A stretch of DNA of 64,000 nt, from assembly GCF_002019795.1 (NCBI RefSeq), contig NZ_KV917381.1:2512068-2576067 (forward strand), given 5' to 3'. Of this stretch, positions 44,429 through 52,981 are shown piece by piece; the first letter of the stretch is position 1; each line of letters starts with the position of its first letter. Made by a program: the position numbers and the translations under genes. The notes under the pieces are model-generated. The model searched no databases. It had not been told where the DNA came from and saw only the letters and a program-made list of their open reading frames with translations. The DNA comes from Bacillus alkalicellulosilyticus (GTDB lineage Bacteria; Bacillota; Bacilli; Bacillales; Bacillaceae_F).

Positions 44429-44533
44429 CCTAAAAAAAGCAAATATACAACCAAGTAAAGTCAATAATACTGTCATTCAATAACTGTTTATTTATTGGTT
44501 CTTTATCTACCCAAACTCTAACCAATGTATAAA

Positions 44534-44577
44534 AAAGATTCGCCCTCTGTAAAGAGAAGCGAGTCTTTTTATACCTT
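44534..44577. terminator. Intrinsic terminator
   Basis: AAAAAGATTCGC and GCGAGTCTTTTT pair loosely around CCTCTGTAAAGAGAA. It follows the RDD gene on the minus strand. Confidence 0.65.
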
Positions 44578-44581
44578 TTAA

Positions 44582-45001
44582 TTATTCATATGTGTCAGTC
44601 GTTACATACGTTTTAGTTATAATATCATGAAGCGCTCTATTATCTTTCCTAATTCCAACCATGAATACGTTTACAATGATGCCAATACCGAAAGTTAATC
44701 CATAAAACAATATGGCAACAATACCCCTTACGAGTACAGTGACGACACCAACCCTATCCCCATCAACTTTAGCAATTCTTATCCCTACCGCTCGTTTCCC
44801 TATTGTATACCCACGCCATACCATGGGTAAAAGTAAAAAATACAACACCAAGGCAACTCCATAAGGTGAATTTAAATTAGCCCACTCAATTCGATTATAA
44901 ACTTCCAAGAAAATAACACCAAATACACTAAATAAAATTAAAGCATCAACCAGAAAAGCACTTAACCTACTTTTTAAACCCGCCGAATTTTTGCAATGCA
45001 C
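44582..45001 (-). CDS. RDD family membrane protein
   Basis: The 139-residue protein starts at GTG 45001 with AGGAGGGGATATT upstream. It opens with GLKSRLSAFLVDALILFSV, which carries the R..D motif, has the mid-protein TIGKRAVGIRIAKVDGDRVG and ends NRALHDIITKTYV. About four membrane helices are predicted. The family is of unknown function, and some members affect ion or lipid traits. Confidence 0.8.
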   Translation of the reverse strand: MHCKNSAGLKSRLSAFLVDALILFSVFGVIFLEVYNRIEWANLNSPYGVALVLYFLLLPMVWRGYTIGKRAVGIRIAKVDGDRVGVVTVLVRGIVAILFYGLTFGIGIIVNVFMVGIRKDNRALHDIITKTYVTTDTYE

Positions 45002-45202
45002 AATATCCCCTCCTATTTGTCTATTACTTAGAGCCGTTTCACGACAAAAATCACCCACTTTTATCTATTTAGTAAAAGTGGGTGCTTCCATCTTGTCATA
45101 TAGTATCTCTTATATACAGCTCTTATATACATGTATCATAAAATTATCATAAGTAATCAAACTCTATTTCAAAGCAGCCATATCGTTACCACATCAATAG
45201 TC

Positions 45203-45457
45203 TTACGGACCCGTAACAATACTAAAGGTTAGTGTGGATTCAAATACCGTTGGAGTATCTGGATGGTTGATTAGGTCCACTACCTTGGCATCATCAGGAA
45301 TCGTTAACGTTAAGTTATTTGGAGCAAAGTCTACCTCAAAGATTCCTAACCCTTCATCCAGTCCCGCAGATAATATCGACTGTTGAACCCGAATCAATAA
45401 TCCAAAGCGCTCCCTGATGGTACTATTGGTGCAACTCCTATGGTAGTATTTTAGCAA
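45203..45457 (-). CDS. Hypothetical 84-codon frame, possibly a gene remnant
   Basis: From TTG 45457 the frame runs to EVDFAPNNLTLTIPDDAKVV and FESTLTFSIVTGP, beta-strand-like and protein-like in composition. No ribosome site supports the start, so the N-terminus may be missing or the start lies internally. No family recognised. Between azoR and RDD genes on the same strand. Confidence 0.35.
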   Translation of the reverse strand: MLKYYHRSCTNSTIRERFGLLIRVQQSILSAGLDEGLGIFEVDFAPNNLTLTIPDDAKVVDLINHPDTPTVFESTLTFSIVTGP

Positions 45458-45509
45458 CTAATAGGAGGTCTGGTCAAAAAAGCAACAATCTATGCGAAAA
45501 GAGCCATTT

Positions 45510-45550
45510 TAAAAAAACTCACTTGGTCTAATAACCAAATGAGTTTCTTT
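45510..45550 (-). terminator. Intrinsic terminator of the azoreductase gene
   Basis: ACTCATTTGGT and ACCAAGTGAGT pair around TATTAG, followed by seven T on the minus strand. Confidence 0.85.
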
Positions 45551-45558
45551 TTGTCTTT

Positions 45559-46185
45559 TTAAAATTCTTTTGCCACTTGAACCGCGTTTTGTAGACCTTT
45601 TTCAATAATAGATTCTGCTTGGTCAGGAAATTGATTATGTCCTTCTATAATCACGTTCGTAATGTTTTGAACTCCCCAGAAGTGTAACATATTGGTTACA
45701 AAATTAACTGCCATTTCAACTGATTGAGCAGGGCCTTCTGAATATACGCCACCTCTAGCATTTAAAAGCACAACCTTTTTGTCGGTAAGTAACCCAACTG
45801 GACCTTCTGCTGTATATTTGAATGTTTTTCCCGCTTGTGCTAAGTAATCTAAATATGTGTGCAACACAGCTGGCACTGTAAAATTCCATAGTGGAAACGC
45901 GAAGACCACTTTATCTGCTTCAAGGAATTGATTTAAATATGCATTCACTAAATCAGTAGCTTTCTTTTCATAGTCCGTTAATTCCATACCTTTTGATAAT
46001 TTGAACATTCCATTGATTTTATCCGTATCATAATATGGTAAATTTTCTTCAAACAAATCTAGCTCAATAATTTCATCTTGTGGGTTTGATTCTTTATATT
46101 GGTCAAGGAATGTATGATACATCTTGACACTCACTGCCTGTTCAATTGGTCTTGAATTTGCTTTAACAAATAATACTTTTGCCAC
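45559..46185 (-). CDS. azoR: FMN-dependent NADH-azoreductase
   Basis: The 208-residue flavodoxin-like protein starts MAKVLFVKANSRP (phosphate-binding loop of FMN), carries FPLWNFTVPAVLHTYLDYLAQAGKTFKY, the FMN isoalloxazine contact region, and ends normally. It reduces quinones and azo compounds with NADH and protects from electrophile stress. Two copies of the palindrome GTTGCTATAGCAAC-like operator precede it, so it should be controlled by the nearby MarR protein. Confidence 0.92.
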   Translation of the reverse strand: MAKVLFVKANSRPIEQAVSVKMYHTFLDQYKESNPQDEIIELDLFEENLPYYDTDKINGMFKLSKGMELTDYEKKATDLVNAYLNQFLEADKVVFAFPLWNFTVPAVLHTYLDYLAQAGKTFKYTAEGPVGLLTDKKVVLLNARGGVYSEGPAQSVEMAVNFVTNMLHFWGVQNITNVIIEGHNQFPDQAESIIEKGLQNAVQVAKEF

Positions 46186-46210
46186 TTTGACTACCTCCAG
46201 TTATATTTTA

Positions 46211-46224
46211 GTTGCCTGAGCAAT
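46211..46224. promoter_or_regulatory. Degenerate MarR operator (azoR proximal)
   Basis: GTTGCCTGAGCAAT resembles GTTGCTATAGCAAC at 10 of 14 positions. It lies 26 bases upstream of the azoR start. Confidence 0.5.
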
Positions 46225-46267
46225 TATAGTTCTTATTGTATTGATAATAGGACTTTATATCCACTTT

Positions 46268-46281
46268 GTTGCTATAGCAAC
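46268..46281. promoter_or_regulatory. MarR operator, perfect palindrome
   Basis: GTTGCTATAGCAAC is a perfect 7-7 palindrome 83 bases upstream of azoR. Confidence 0.7.
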
Positions 46282-46334
46282 TATTTCTTTTGTAAGTATA
46301 CGAATTTCAATCCACTATGTCAACAAAAGTGAAT

Positions 46335-46395
46335 TAAAAGAGAGGAGTGGTACAAAAGATTAACTAAACTAACCTTTTGTACCACCCTCTCGAAC
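46335..46395 (-). terminator. Hairpin terminator of the GACAAAA-like family
   Basis: AGAGGAGTGGTACAAAAG and CTTTTGTACCACCCTCT pair around a short A/T loop, closing the FAD oxidoreductase transcript before azoR. Confidence 0.8.
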
Positions 46396-46398
46396 CTC

Positions 46399-46959
46399 TT
46401 ACTTTAAAATATCATGGTCAACATAACGCTCTCCATTTATTTCACTGATGATATTAATCGCTACTGCTGCACCATTTCCAGCTGTTACGATAGTATGGAC
46501 ACTTACTCCAGCAATTGTTCCAGCCGCCCAGATCCCTTTGATGTTCGTACGACCTTCATTATCAACTTCTACGTTGTTTTTAATTCTAGGTTCTGTTCCT
46601 GGAATCACTTTCACACCAATTTTTTCGGCGAGGTCCGCTAGCGCACCTGTCGCTAATAATACATGTTTTGCTTGGTATTCCTGGTTATCAGCTTGAACTG
46701 TAAGACCTTCGTTAGTAGAAGTAATATTCTCTACAGTCGCTTCTACAATCTCTGCACCAAATTTAATAGCTTGCTTTTTACCTGACTCCACTAGCTCAGG
46801 TCCAGCTACTTCATTGACACCGTAATGATTCTCAACCCATGCTCTTTGAGTCATTCCTTTTCCGTTATCCAACACTAACGTTTTTTTACCTGCCTTTGCC
46901 GCAAAAATGGCAGCGCTTGCTCCTGCTGGTCCAGCACCAATAATAACTACATCATACAT
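46399..46959 (-). CDS. Single-domain FAD/NAD(P)-dependent oxidoreductase
   Basis: The 186-residue protein has VVIIGAGPAGASAAIFAAKAG (FAD motif) and ANG-like IKGIWAAGTIAGV near the C-terminus as in thioredoxin reductase, but lacks its CxxC and the full NADPH domain. It is shorter than the 310-330 residue reductases. Such proteins occur near electrophile-stress genes. One MarR palindrome (47042-47055) precedes it. Confidence 0.82.
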   Translation of the reverse strand: MYDVVIIGAGPAGASAAIFAAKAGKKTLVLDNGKGMTQRAWVENHYGVNEVAGPELVESGKKQAIKFGAEIVEATVENITSTNEGLTVQADNQEYQAKHVLLATGALADLAEKIGVKVIPGTEPRIKNNVEVDNEGRTNIKGIWAAGTIAGVSVHTIVTAGNGAAVAINIISEINGERYVDHDILK

Positions 46960-47041
46960 AATAAAACCTCCACTTTTTGTTTGTTATCTATTTCCGTTAT
47001 ATTTAAAGAGCCTTTCCTTAAATATAAGTGGGATCCTGTTG

Positions 47042-47055
47042 GTTGTTATAGCAAC
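47042..47055. promoter_or_regulatory. MarR operator
   Basis: GTTGTTATAGCAAC is a one-mismatch copy of the azoR palindrome, 83 bases upstream of the oxidoreductase start. The spacing is like that before azoR. Confidence 0.7.
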
Positions 47056-47071
47056 TAATACTCGGAAAGAA

Positions 47072-47506
47072 TTACTGCATTTTTTGCACATTCGCATTCA
47101 TCTTATCAAGTATCTTTTCCATTTGGTGGATTTCATCCAAGCTAATCCCCTGACAAACAATATCATTAAATTCTTCAGAAATAGGAATGATTTTTTCTCC
47201 AAGCTCTTTTCCCTGTGGTGTTAAGTAAAGCCTTATGGAACGGCGGTCATTGTTGCAATGGATACGCGTAATAAATCCTTTACTTTCTAAGTTAGATGCC
47301 ATTCTGGCTATATTCGTTTTATCTTTACTTAACTTTTCCACCAATTGATTCTGGTTTAAACCATCTTTTTCCCATAAAAGCATCATAATTAAATTTTGCT
47401 CAGGCGCTAAATTAAATGGTTCTAACTTTGATTTAATGAAGCTAGTGAGGTTCAAATCCGTCTTGTGTATTTTAATACTGATATAATCTTGAAACGTTAA
47501 CTTCAT
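47072..47506 (-). CDS. MarR family regulator
   Basis: The 144-residue protein starts at ATG 47506 (GAGGGG 8 bases upstream; a TTG 6 bases earlier is possible). The winged helix-turn-helix spans KDGLNQNQLVEKLSKDKTNI through NDRRSIRLYLTPQGKEL. It lies upstream of the oxidoreductase and azoR genes and all three have a shared operator type. It probably represses them and itself until an electrophile or oxidant modifies it. No obvious redox Cys pair is seen beyond Cys residues near 91 and 125. Confidence 0.88.
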   Translation of the reverse strand: MKLTFQDYISIKIHKTDLNLTSFIKSKLEPFNLAPEQNLIMMLLWEKDGLNQNQLVEKLSKDKTNIARMASNLESKGFITRIHCNNDRRSIRLYLTPQGKELGEKIIPISEEFNDIVCQGISLDEIHQMEKILDKMNANVQKMQ

Positions 47507-47531
47507 AGCCAATGCCCCTCACTGCTAATTT

Positions 47532-47548
47532 TAGTTGCTATACATACC
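47532..47548. promoter_or_regulatory. Half MarR operator before marR
   Basis: TAGTTGCTATACATACC holds the left arm GTTGCTATA and a weak right arm. It lies about 30 bases upstream of the marR start, consistent with autoregulation. Confidence 0.45.
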
Positions 47549-47639
47549 AATTATATGTAATCATAAATCAAAATGTCAAACGATAAGGAAACTTTCCTGT
47601 TACTGTATACAAATTAAATAGTCTCACAGTCTTCATTCA

Positions 47640-48581
47640 CTAATAGCTAATAATGTATCTAAAATTCTCGAGTGTATCTTCCTTTAAAGCAGGTACTCTA
47701 TTGGTATGGTCCAGATAACTATATGTAAATTTAAACAAATGACCAAAATCCCATTCTATCCCTTCGTAATCCTTTTCCCAAAAAGATTTTTCAAACGGCA
47801 ATGCATTTGCTCTCTGCTTCTGAAACAAAGGTAATTTATCCACAGGAGAGACGAGTTTTATTGAAGTTACATCTGTTATCTCTTTGGATTTACGTAGAGC
47901 TTTCACAAGTTGCAATACTGGAAATAAGCCCTTATGGAATAAAGAATGATGTCCAAGGTCGTATATCACATTCAAAGCATGAGAGTAAGTAAGCATATGA
48001 CCTATCAAATCATGGTGCGCCTCTGCTTCATAAATGGTTTGAAACGTTGCTAGTTCTTTTAATATAAATTCAGACAAATCAACTGGAGTGAGAATGCTTG
48101 GGATTTTATCGTCTTTAGTAATTTCCATATTCTTAATGTCTTTGGCTGTATATCCTATCCAAGAACGACCTGGAATGGTTCCCTTAAAAGAGAGAATCAA
48201 CTGGACTATTTTATCAATACTTTCTTCTCCCCAACTTCCAAGTTCTCTTATCGCCAGTAAGCTGTATGCCGTGTAGATGACATGATGCCCAACCCAATGA
48301 AGCTGTCCTATCGTTTCTTCCAAGGCGTCTACTATTTTTCTTTCGGCAACCGTATAGTCTACCCCCGTTGTAAAATGAACTTGTGAAAGCGAATGTTTTT
48401 CAATCATTTTTTCGGATTGGCTAATAATACGGTCAACGGATTCTTGTGAAAACGTAAAATCTTTTACTAAATAATAACTTGCAATTGCTGCCGCACCAAA
48501 ATGAGCGTGCCAAATATCCCCTGTATCATCCTTACATTGCGAAATAATTGAAAGACCTTTTCTTACTAAATCACTACTCAT
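47640..48581 (-). CDS. Conserved-looking hypothetical protein with His-rich helices
   Basis: This is a 313-residue protein. The ATG at 48581 follows AAAAAGGAGAGTAAA, and earlier in-frame starts lack it. It is mainly alpha-helical and has several His pairs (GDIWHAHFGAAAI, LHWVGHHVIYTAY, EAHHDLIGHMLTYSHAL), which may bind metal. No membrane segment or signal. No family recognised. It stands between the marR gene and a GNAT gene on the same strand. Confidence 0.6.
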   Translation of the reverse strand: MSSDLVRKGLSIISQCKDDTGDIWHAHFGAAAIASYYLVKDFTFSQESVDRIISQSEKMIEKHSLSQVHFTTGVDYTVAERKIVDALEETIGQLHWVGHHVIYTAYSLLAIRELGSWGEESIDKIVQLILSFKGTIPGRSWIGYTAKDIKNMEITKDDKIPSILTPVDLSEFILKELATFQTIYEAEAHHDLIGHMLTYSHALNVIYDLGHHSLFHKGLFPVLQLVKALRKSKEITDVTSIKLVSPVDKLPLFQKQRANALPFEKSFWEKDYEGIEWDFGHLFKFTYSYLDHTNRVPALKEDTLENFRYIISY

Positions 48582-48648
48582 TTTACTCTCCTTTTTTGTG
48601 ATTCCCATACTTACTTCAATACATACAACTCTATTTCTTACATATCTC

Positions 48649-49164
48649 CTACAATTCAATCCAAAATCTTTTGATTACATTTCCGTTTTCTTCTATAAAG
48701 TCTTTATCGGAAATGCCTCCATTTTTGATAATTGTTTTGAACGACGCAATATTTGTTTCATCACAAACTATCAATGCTTTTTTAATTCCTAGCTCGTTTG
48801 CCTTTTCAAGCGACAATGATAACAGCTTAGTCGCATATCCTTTTCTTCTTTCAGATGGACGAATGCCGTAACCAATGTGCCCCCCTCGAGTCAGCAAAAA
48901 AGCCGATAGCTGATGTCGTATATTCACAACTCCAACTATTTTTTTATGATTTGTAAGTAACCAGTACGTAGAATCAGGAACCCATCCATCTGGAAGGTTT
49001 ATCCCCTTTTCGTGGTCTTGTATCGACTGTATCATTTCCTCAAAGTTTGCTGGGTCCTTTTCAATCACCCAGGGTATCATTTCTTCTCCACTATCTAGCC
49101 ATTCTTGGTAAAATGAAAGATAATCTTCCTTAAGTGAAACTGTCGGTTTAACTAAATACACCAT
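48649..49164 (-). CDS. GNAT family N-acetyltransferase
   Basis: The 171-residue protein carries the acetyl-CoA loop IGYGIRPSERRKGYATKLLS and the C-terminal DETNIASFKTIIKNGG. It is similar to RimJ-like acetyltransferases, substrate unknown. It follows the aldo/keto reductase gene by 27 bases, so the two may share a transcript. Confidence 0.88.
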   Translation of the reverse strand: MVYLVKPTVSLKEDYLSFYQEWLDSGEEMIPWVIEKDPANFEEMIQSIQDHEKGINLPDGWVPDSTYWLLTNHKKIVGVVNIRHQLSAFLLTRGGHIGYGIRPSERRKGYATKLLSLSLEKANELGIKKALIVCDETNIASFKTIIKNGGISDKDFIEENGNVIKRFWIEL

Positions 49165-49191
49165 TCACATTGCTCCTATAACATGACATCG

Positions 49192-50037
49192 TTAAAACTC
49201 TTCATACACCGCTGGATCTTGATTGTTAATCCTGCCGTCCGGGCGAGATAAACCTGAGATGAGACTCATTTCTTTATCGTTTAATTCAAAATCAAAAATT
49301 GATATGTTTTCTAGCTGTCTTACAAGTGAAGAAGATTTAGGAATGGAAATGGCTCCAAGCTGAAAATGCCAGCGTAAAATCACTTGTGAAATGGATTTGT
49401 TATGATTTTCTGCAATTTGTTGGATTACGTTGTTTTGTAATACATCATTCGCCCGAGCCAACGGACTCCATGATTGTGTCGTAATTTCATGTGCTTGATG
49501 CCATGTTCTTTGTTCTTCTTGATTAAAAAATGGATGCAATTCGATTTGATTTATACTTGGTTTTACACCTGTCTCCTTCTCCAAACGTTCAAGGTATTCA
49601 GGTAAGAAATTACAAACACCGATCGACCGTATATAGCCTCGTTTCTTTGCTTCAATTAATGCTTGCCATGCTTCAACATAATTGTCTTGAATAGGATTGG
49701 GCCAATGAATTAAGTAAAGATCATAATAATCGAGATTCGCTCGATATAACGATTCTTCCACAGTCATAAGCGCTTTATCAAATTCCTGATAGCGCCCTGG
49801 TAATTTGGAAGTAATGATAAGTTCGTCTCTTGGTACCGTACTCCGTCTTACCGCCTCTCCCACCGTTCCTTCATTCTCATAATTATAAGCTGAATCCAAA
49901 AGGCGATACCCGATTTCATCAATAGCGTTTTGGATTTCAACTGCACCTTGATGACCTTTCATTGTATATGTACCTAATCCAATAACAGGGATTGTTACTC
50001 CGTCATTTAATGTTATTTCAGGAATTTTTTGTTTCAT
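49192..50037 (-). CDS. Aldo/keto reductase
   Basis: The 281-residue protein starts at the ATG at 50037 with GGAG 9 bases upstream. The AKR tetrad is visible as Asp (LLDSAYNY), the nearby Tyr, Lys (IITSKLPG) and His (LIHWPNP). The C-terminal NADPH loop is ISIPKSSSLVRQLENI. It reduces aldehydes or ketones with NADPH. It is cytoplasmic and the first gene of a probable pair. Confidence 0.9.
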   Translation of the reverse strand: MKQKIPEITLNDGVTIPVIGLGTYTMKGHQGAVEIQNAIDEIGYRLLDSAYNYENEGTVGEAVRRSTVPRDELIITSKLPGRYQEFDKALMTVEESLYRANLDYYDLYLIHWPNPIQDNYVEAWQALIEAKKRGYIRSIGVCNFLPEYLERLEKETGVKPSINQIELHPFFNQEEQRTWHQAHEITTQSWSPLARANDVLQNNVIQQIAENHNKSISQVILRWHFQLGAISIPKSSSLVRQLENISIFDFELNDKEMSLISGLSRPDGRINNQDPAVYEEF

Positions 50038-50127
50038 TTTCATTCACTCCTTTTTCATATCATAGTGCCATCACGGTATATCTATTTTAAGATTTGGTAA
50101 GTACGTCCACAGTTTTCCGTAAATAAC

Positions 50128-50679
50128 CTATTTCCATTTCGTTAAATCAAAACGAGCGATTTCCTCATTTTCAACTCGAACTACTAACGTTGCCTCTAGA
50201 GCATTTTCTACTAGCCTATCCATTTCTTCTTGTGTAGGGGCTAGTTGTATTTCATCATTCACTTCTATCGCTCCTAAATCAAAATGAAAGTTGTAAACAC
50301 CAATTTGATTTGGGTCGATAAATGGATTTGTAGCTGTTCCTCTCCCCAGTCCTCCTTGACCATTATCCTCAAAAAAGTTAAAACCTATCGTTTCTTCTAA
50401 AATCTTAACCAATTTTTCACTTGGTTCTATCGATAGTTCGATTCCATCCTCGTAGGAATAACTGTCTTCTCTAAGCTTTTCCATACCGCCAATGGTCTTC
50501 TTGCTATTATTTTTCAAAACAAACTCATAATTCAAGGACTTAAGTTGTATTTCATTTGGACCAGATACATTTTCATCTCTTTCTTCAACAGTTGCCTTTG
50601 TTAATTCTAGTGGATCCTGAGAGGCACATCCTATTAAAAGTATGATAAGTATCGATAGACTTAGAAAAATTTTCATCAT
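50128..50679 (-). CDS. Hypothetical lipoprotein
   Basis: The 183-residue protein has signal KIFLSLSILIILLIGC and a lipobox. The mature part is beta-rich with acidic patches. No family recognised. It starts 16 bases behind the phosphotransferase gene, so co-transcription is likely. Confidence 0.7.
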   Translation of the reverse strand: MMKIFLSLSILIILLIGCASQDPLELTKATVEERDENVSGPNEIQLKSLNYEFVLKNNSKKTIGGMEKLREDSYSYEDGIELSIEPSEKLVKILEETIGFNFFEDNGQGGLGRGTATNPFIDPNQIGVYNFHFDLGAIEVNDEIQLAPTQEEMDRLVENALEATLVVRVENEEIARFDLTKWK

Positions 50680-50695
50680 GTTCCCCCTGTTTTAC

Positions 50696-51487
50696 TTACT
50701 TCCACTCTTTTGAAAAGTGGTTGATGAATAAGATATCGTCTTGATAATGGTCAAGATGCCCTTCTTTTATCATCTTCAGAAATGCATTATCGCCTTCTGC
50801 TGCCTTTCTTTTCATTGTAGTACAAAGTGCTTCCAAGCGACGAATAACTATTTCAAAGATGTTATCTGGAACGATCTCTCCATATGCTTCAAAAAACAGG
50901 TGTATTCTTTGTTTTATTACACTAGCATGCTTTTTTGTGTCATAATCGACTTTTTCACCTTGCTCCGAAAGGATAAATCTACTTAATGGAACACATGTGT
51001 ATAGTGTATAAGCGATATCCCAAATCCTTGGTCCAGGCGCAGCTACATCAAAATCAATGAGCCCTACTGGTTTTTCTTCATTAAAGATGATGTTATACAT
51101 AGCAAAGTCATTATGACATAACACGTCTACTTGATTAGGCGTGTTATCTAATGGTTCCCAATCAGCAGGAATCGGAAAATCACTAACAGCCTCATGATAA
51201 GCGCGTTGCATTTTCGCAATTTTTGTTAATACCTCATCACTCCACATGTAACTCATTAGAGGATAATGTCCTGCCTCACCCTCAATATAGGAAAGAATCT
51301 CTCTGCCTTTCTCATCAACCCCTAAAAATCTAGGCGAATACGAAAAACCTTTGTTTTCTAGATGTTTCAATAAAAGGTGGATTCTATCACTCTCCGGCTT
51401 CATCTCTCTTCGAACGTTATTTCCTGCTCGATACACATTGGAGACATTTCCACCAGTTAACATTTCTTCATTTGATTGGTTTGGCAT
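50696..51487 (-). CDS. APH-type phosphotransferase
   Basis: The 263-residue protein starts at 51487 with AAGGAG about 9 bases upstream. It has the aminoglycoside-phosphotransferase fold, with the catalytic loop VLCHNDFAMYNIIF and the metal-binding GLIDFDVAAPGPRIWDIAY. It transfers phosphate from ATP to an unknown hydroxyl substrate. Drug resistance is not implied. Confidence 0.85.
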   Translation of the reverse strand: MPNQSNEEMLTGGNVSNVYRAGNNVRREMKPESDRIHLLLKHLENKGFSYSPRFLGVDEKGREILSYIEGEAGHYPLMSYMWSDEVLTKIAKMQRAYHEAVSDFPIPADWEPLDNTPNQVDVLCHNDFAMYNIIFNEEKPVGLIDFDVAAPGPRIWDIAYTLYTCVPLSRFILSEQGEKVDYDTKKHASVIKQRIHLFFEAYGEIVPDNIFEIVIRRLEALCTTMKRKAAEGDNAFLKMIKEGHLDHYQDDILFINHFSKEWK

Positions 51488-51581
51488 CCTTCTATACTCC
51501 TTCTTCTTCTTTTTATACAATTAGAATGTTCGGTTTTTATTTTTAAATGGCTTTCTAGAAATGGTCGTTCTTGATACTCGA

Positions 51582-52352
51582 TCAACTCATTTGACCTACA
51601 ACCGTTTTTGCCACACCAAAGTATTCCCTAATTAAATAATTTACTTTCACAAAAAAAGGAGAGTCTCCCCCTACTCCATAGCACTCTAGCCCTAATTCTT
51701 TTCCAATCATCTTAGCGCGGAGGATATGGTAATCACTTGTGACAATGGTTACCGTTGAATTCTCTCCCCCTAGTTCTTTCATTATCTCCTTGGAAAATCC
51801 AATGTTTTCATACGTTGATGTTGAGCGGTGCTCATAATAGATTCGTTTTTCGTCTATCCCTTGCTCTAAAAGGTAGCGCCCCATCGCTTCTGCTTCCGTT
51901 ATCCACTCACCTGGCCCTTGACCTCCAGATACAATAACAGGTACATCCTCGTGTTGATTAAGATAATCAACTGCTGCTACTAATCTACCTTCTAATGTTT
52001 TCGATAGTTGATCCCCGTGTAAACCAGCTCCAAGGATTATCACATAATCAACGTTTTCATGATTAGTATGCTTGCTTGATTGAATTTCATGAATGATAAA
52101 GCCTTCTATTACCAAAAAAGACAAGATAAATAATAAATAACCTATCGTTATCAAGCGATTCGCTATTCTAAACAACCGATTCCCACTTGAATGATAAAGG
52201 TTATAAGTTCCCTTAATCGCAAAAACTGTTAGAATATTTGCTAGAATAAACAAAACTCCAAAACTACGACCAAACACAATGAGTAATGCCATTCCAGTTA
52301 TAATGAGGAAGAAAGTGCCTAGCCTCTTCTTTGTTCGTATCCTTAAATCCAT
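51582..52352 (-). CDS. YdcF-like (DUF218) membrane protein
   Basis: The 256-residue protein has four N-terminal membrane helices, then a DUF218 domain with DYVIILGAGLHGDQLSKTLE, VIVSGGQGPGEWITEAEAM and ENIGFSKEIM. Such proteins (YdcF/SanA) are linked to envelope integrity, but the reaction is unknown. Confidence 0.85.
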   Translation of the reverse strand: MDLRIRTKKRLGTFFLIITGMALLIVFGRSFGVLFILANILTVFAIKGTYNLYHSSGNRLFRIANRLITIGYLLFILSFLVIEGFIIHEIQSSKHTNHENVDYVIILGAGLHGDQLSKTLEGRLVAAVDYLNQHEDVPVIVSGGQGPGEWITEAEAMGRYLLEQGIDEKRIYYEHRSTSTYENIGFSKEIMKELGGENSTVTIVTSDYHILRAKMIGKELGLECYGVGGDSPFFVKVNYLIREYFGVAKTVVGQMS

Positions 52353-52512
52353 AGATAAACCCCTATCTTATCTGCTATCATTTTCTGTTCTATACTAAGA
52401 GGATAAGATAAATCGTACATACCATAATCTAAATCCAATCTCATTATCAAAATCCTTATAACAAATTTCTACATTTCTTTTAATTTTCCTTTATTTGTAT
52501 TCTTTAATTATT

Positions 52513-52962
52513 TTACTTCCTATGAAAAATCATTTCTTCCGTTTCTACAAATCCTATCGATTTATATAGTCTCTTCGCCTTGTCGCTAGCTAATAGACGA
52601 ATAGTGTGAATGTCTCTGGACTCAAACCATTGCAGCACTTCATTTGTTACTTTTTTGGCATAACCTTGATTTCTATATGGCGGCTCTACATATACATCTC
52701 CAATAAACCCATATTGAGGGTTTTTATAAAAACAATACGGTAAATCCTCTTTTATAAACCCACCAGCACAAGCCACAATTCTATCATTTTCTTCAATGAC
52801 AAAATGAATGGCCTTGTCCTTGGTATACAAATCATGATATGTGGTTACCACTGATTCGATAAAATCATATCTTATCATGTGGTCCATCCCAACTTCTTTA
52901 AACATATCTAGTTTTCGTAGTGCTATTGTTCGTATATCTGATTTTATCGCTTTTCTCACCAA
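52513..52962 (-). CDS. GNAT family N-acetyltransferase
   Basis: The 149-residue protein has the acetyl-CoA motif VYVEPPYRNQGYAKKVTNEV and the C-terminal RLYKSIGFVETEEMIF. It starts 20 bases behind the AraC gene on the same strand and is likely co-transcribed. Target unknown. Confidence 0.88.
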   Translation of the reverse strand: MVRKAIKSDIRTIALRKLDMFKEVGMDHMIRYDFIESVVTTYHDLYTKDKAIHFVIEENDRIVACAGGFIKEDLPYCFYKNPQYGFIGDVYVEPPYRNQGYAKKVTNEVLQWFESRDIHTIRLLASDKAKRLYKSIGFVETEEMIFHRK

Positions 52963-52981
52963 GTCATCGCCCTCCGATTAA

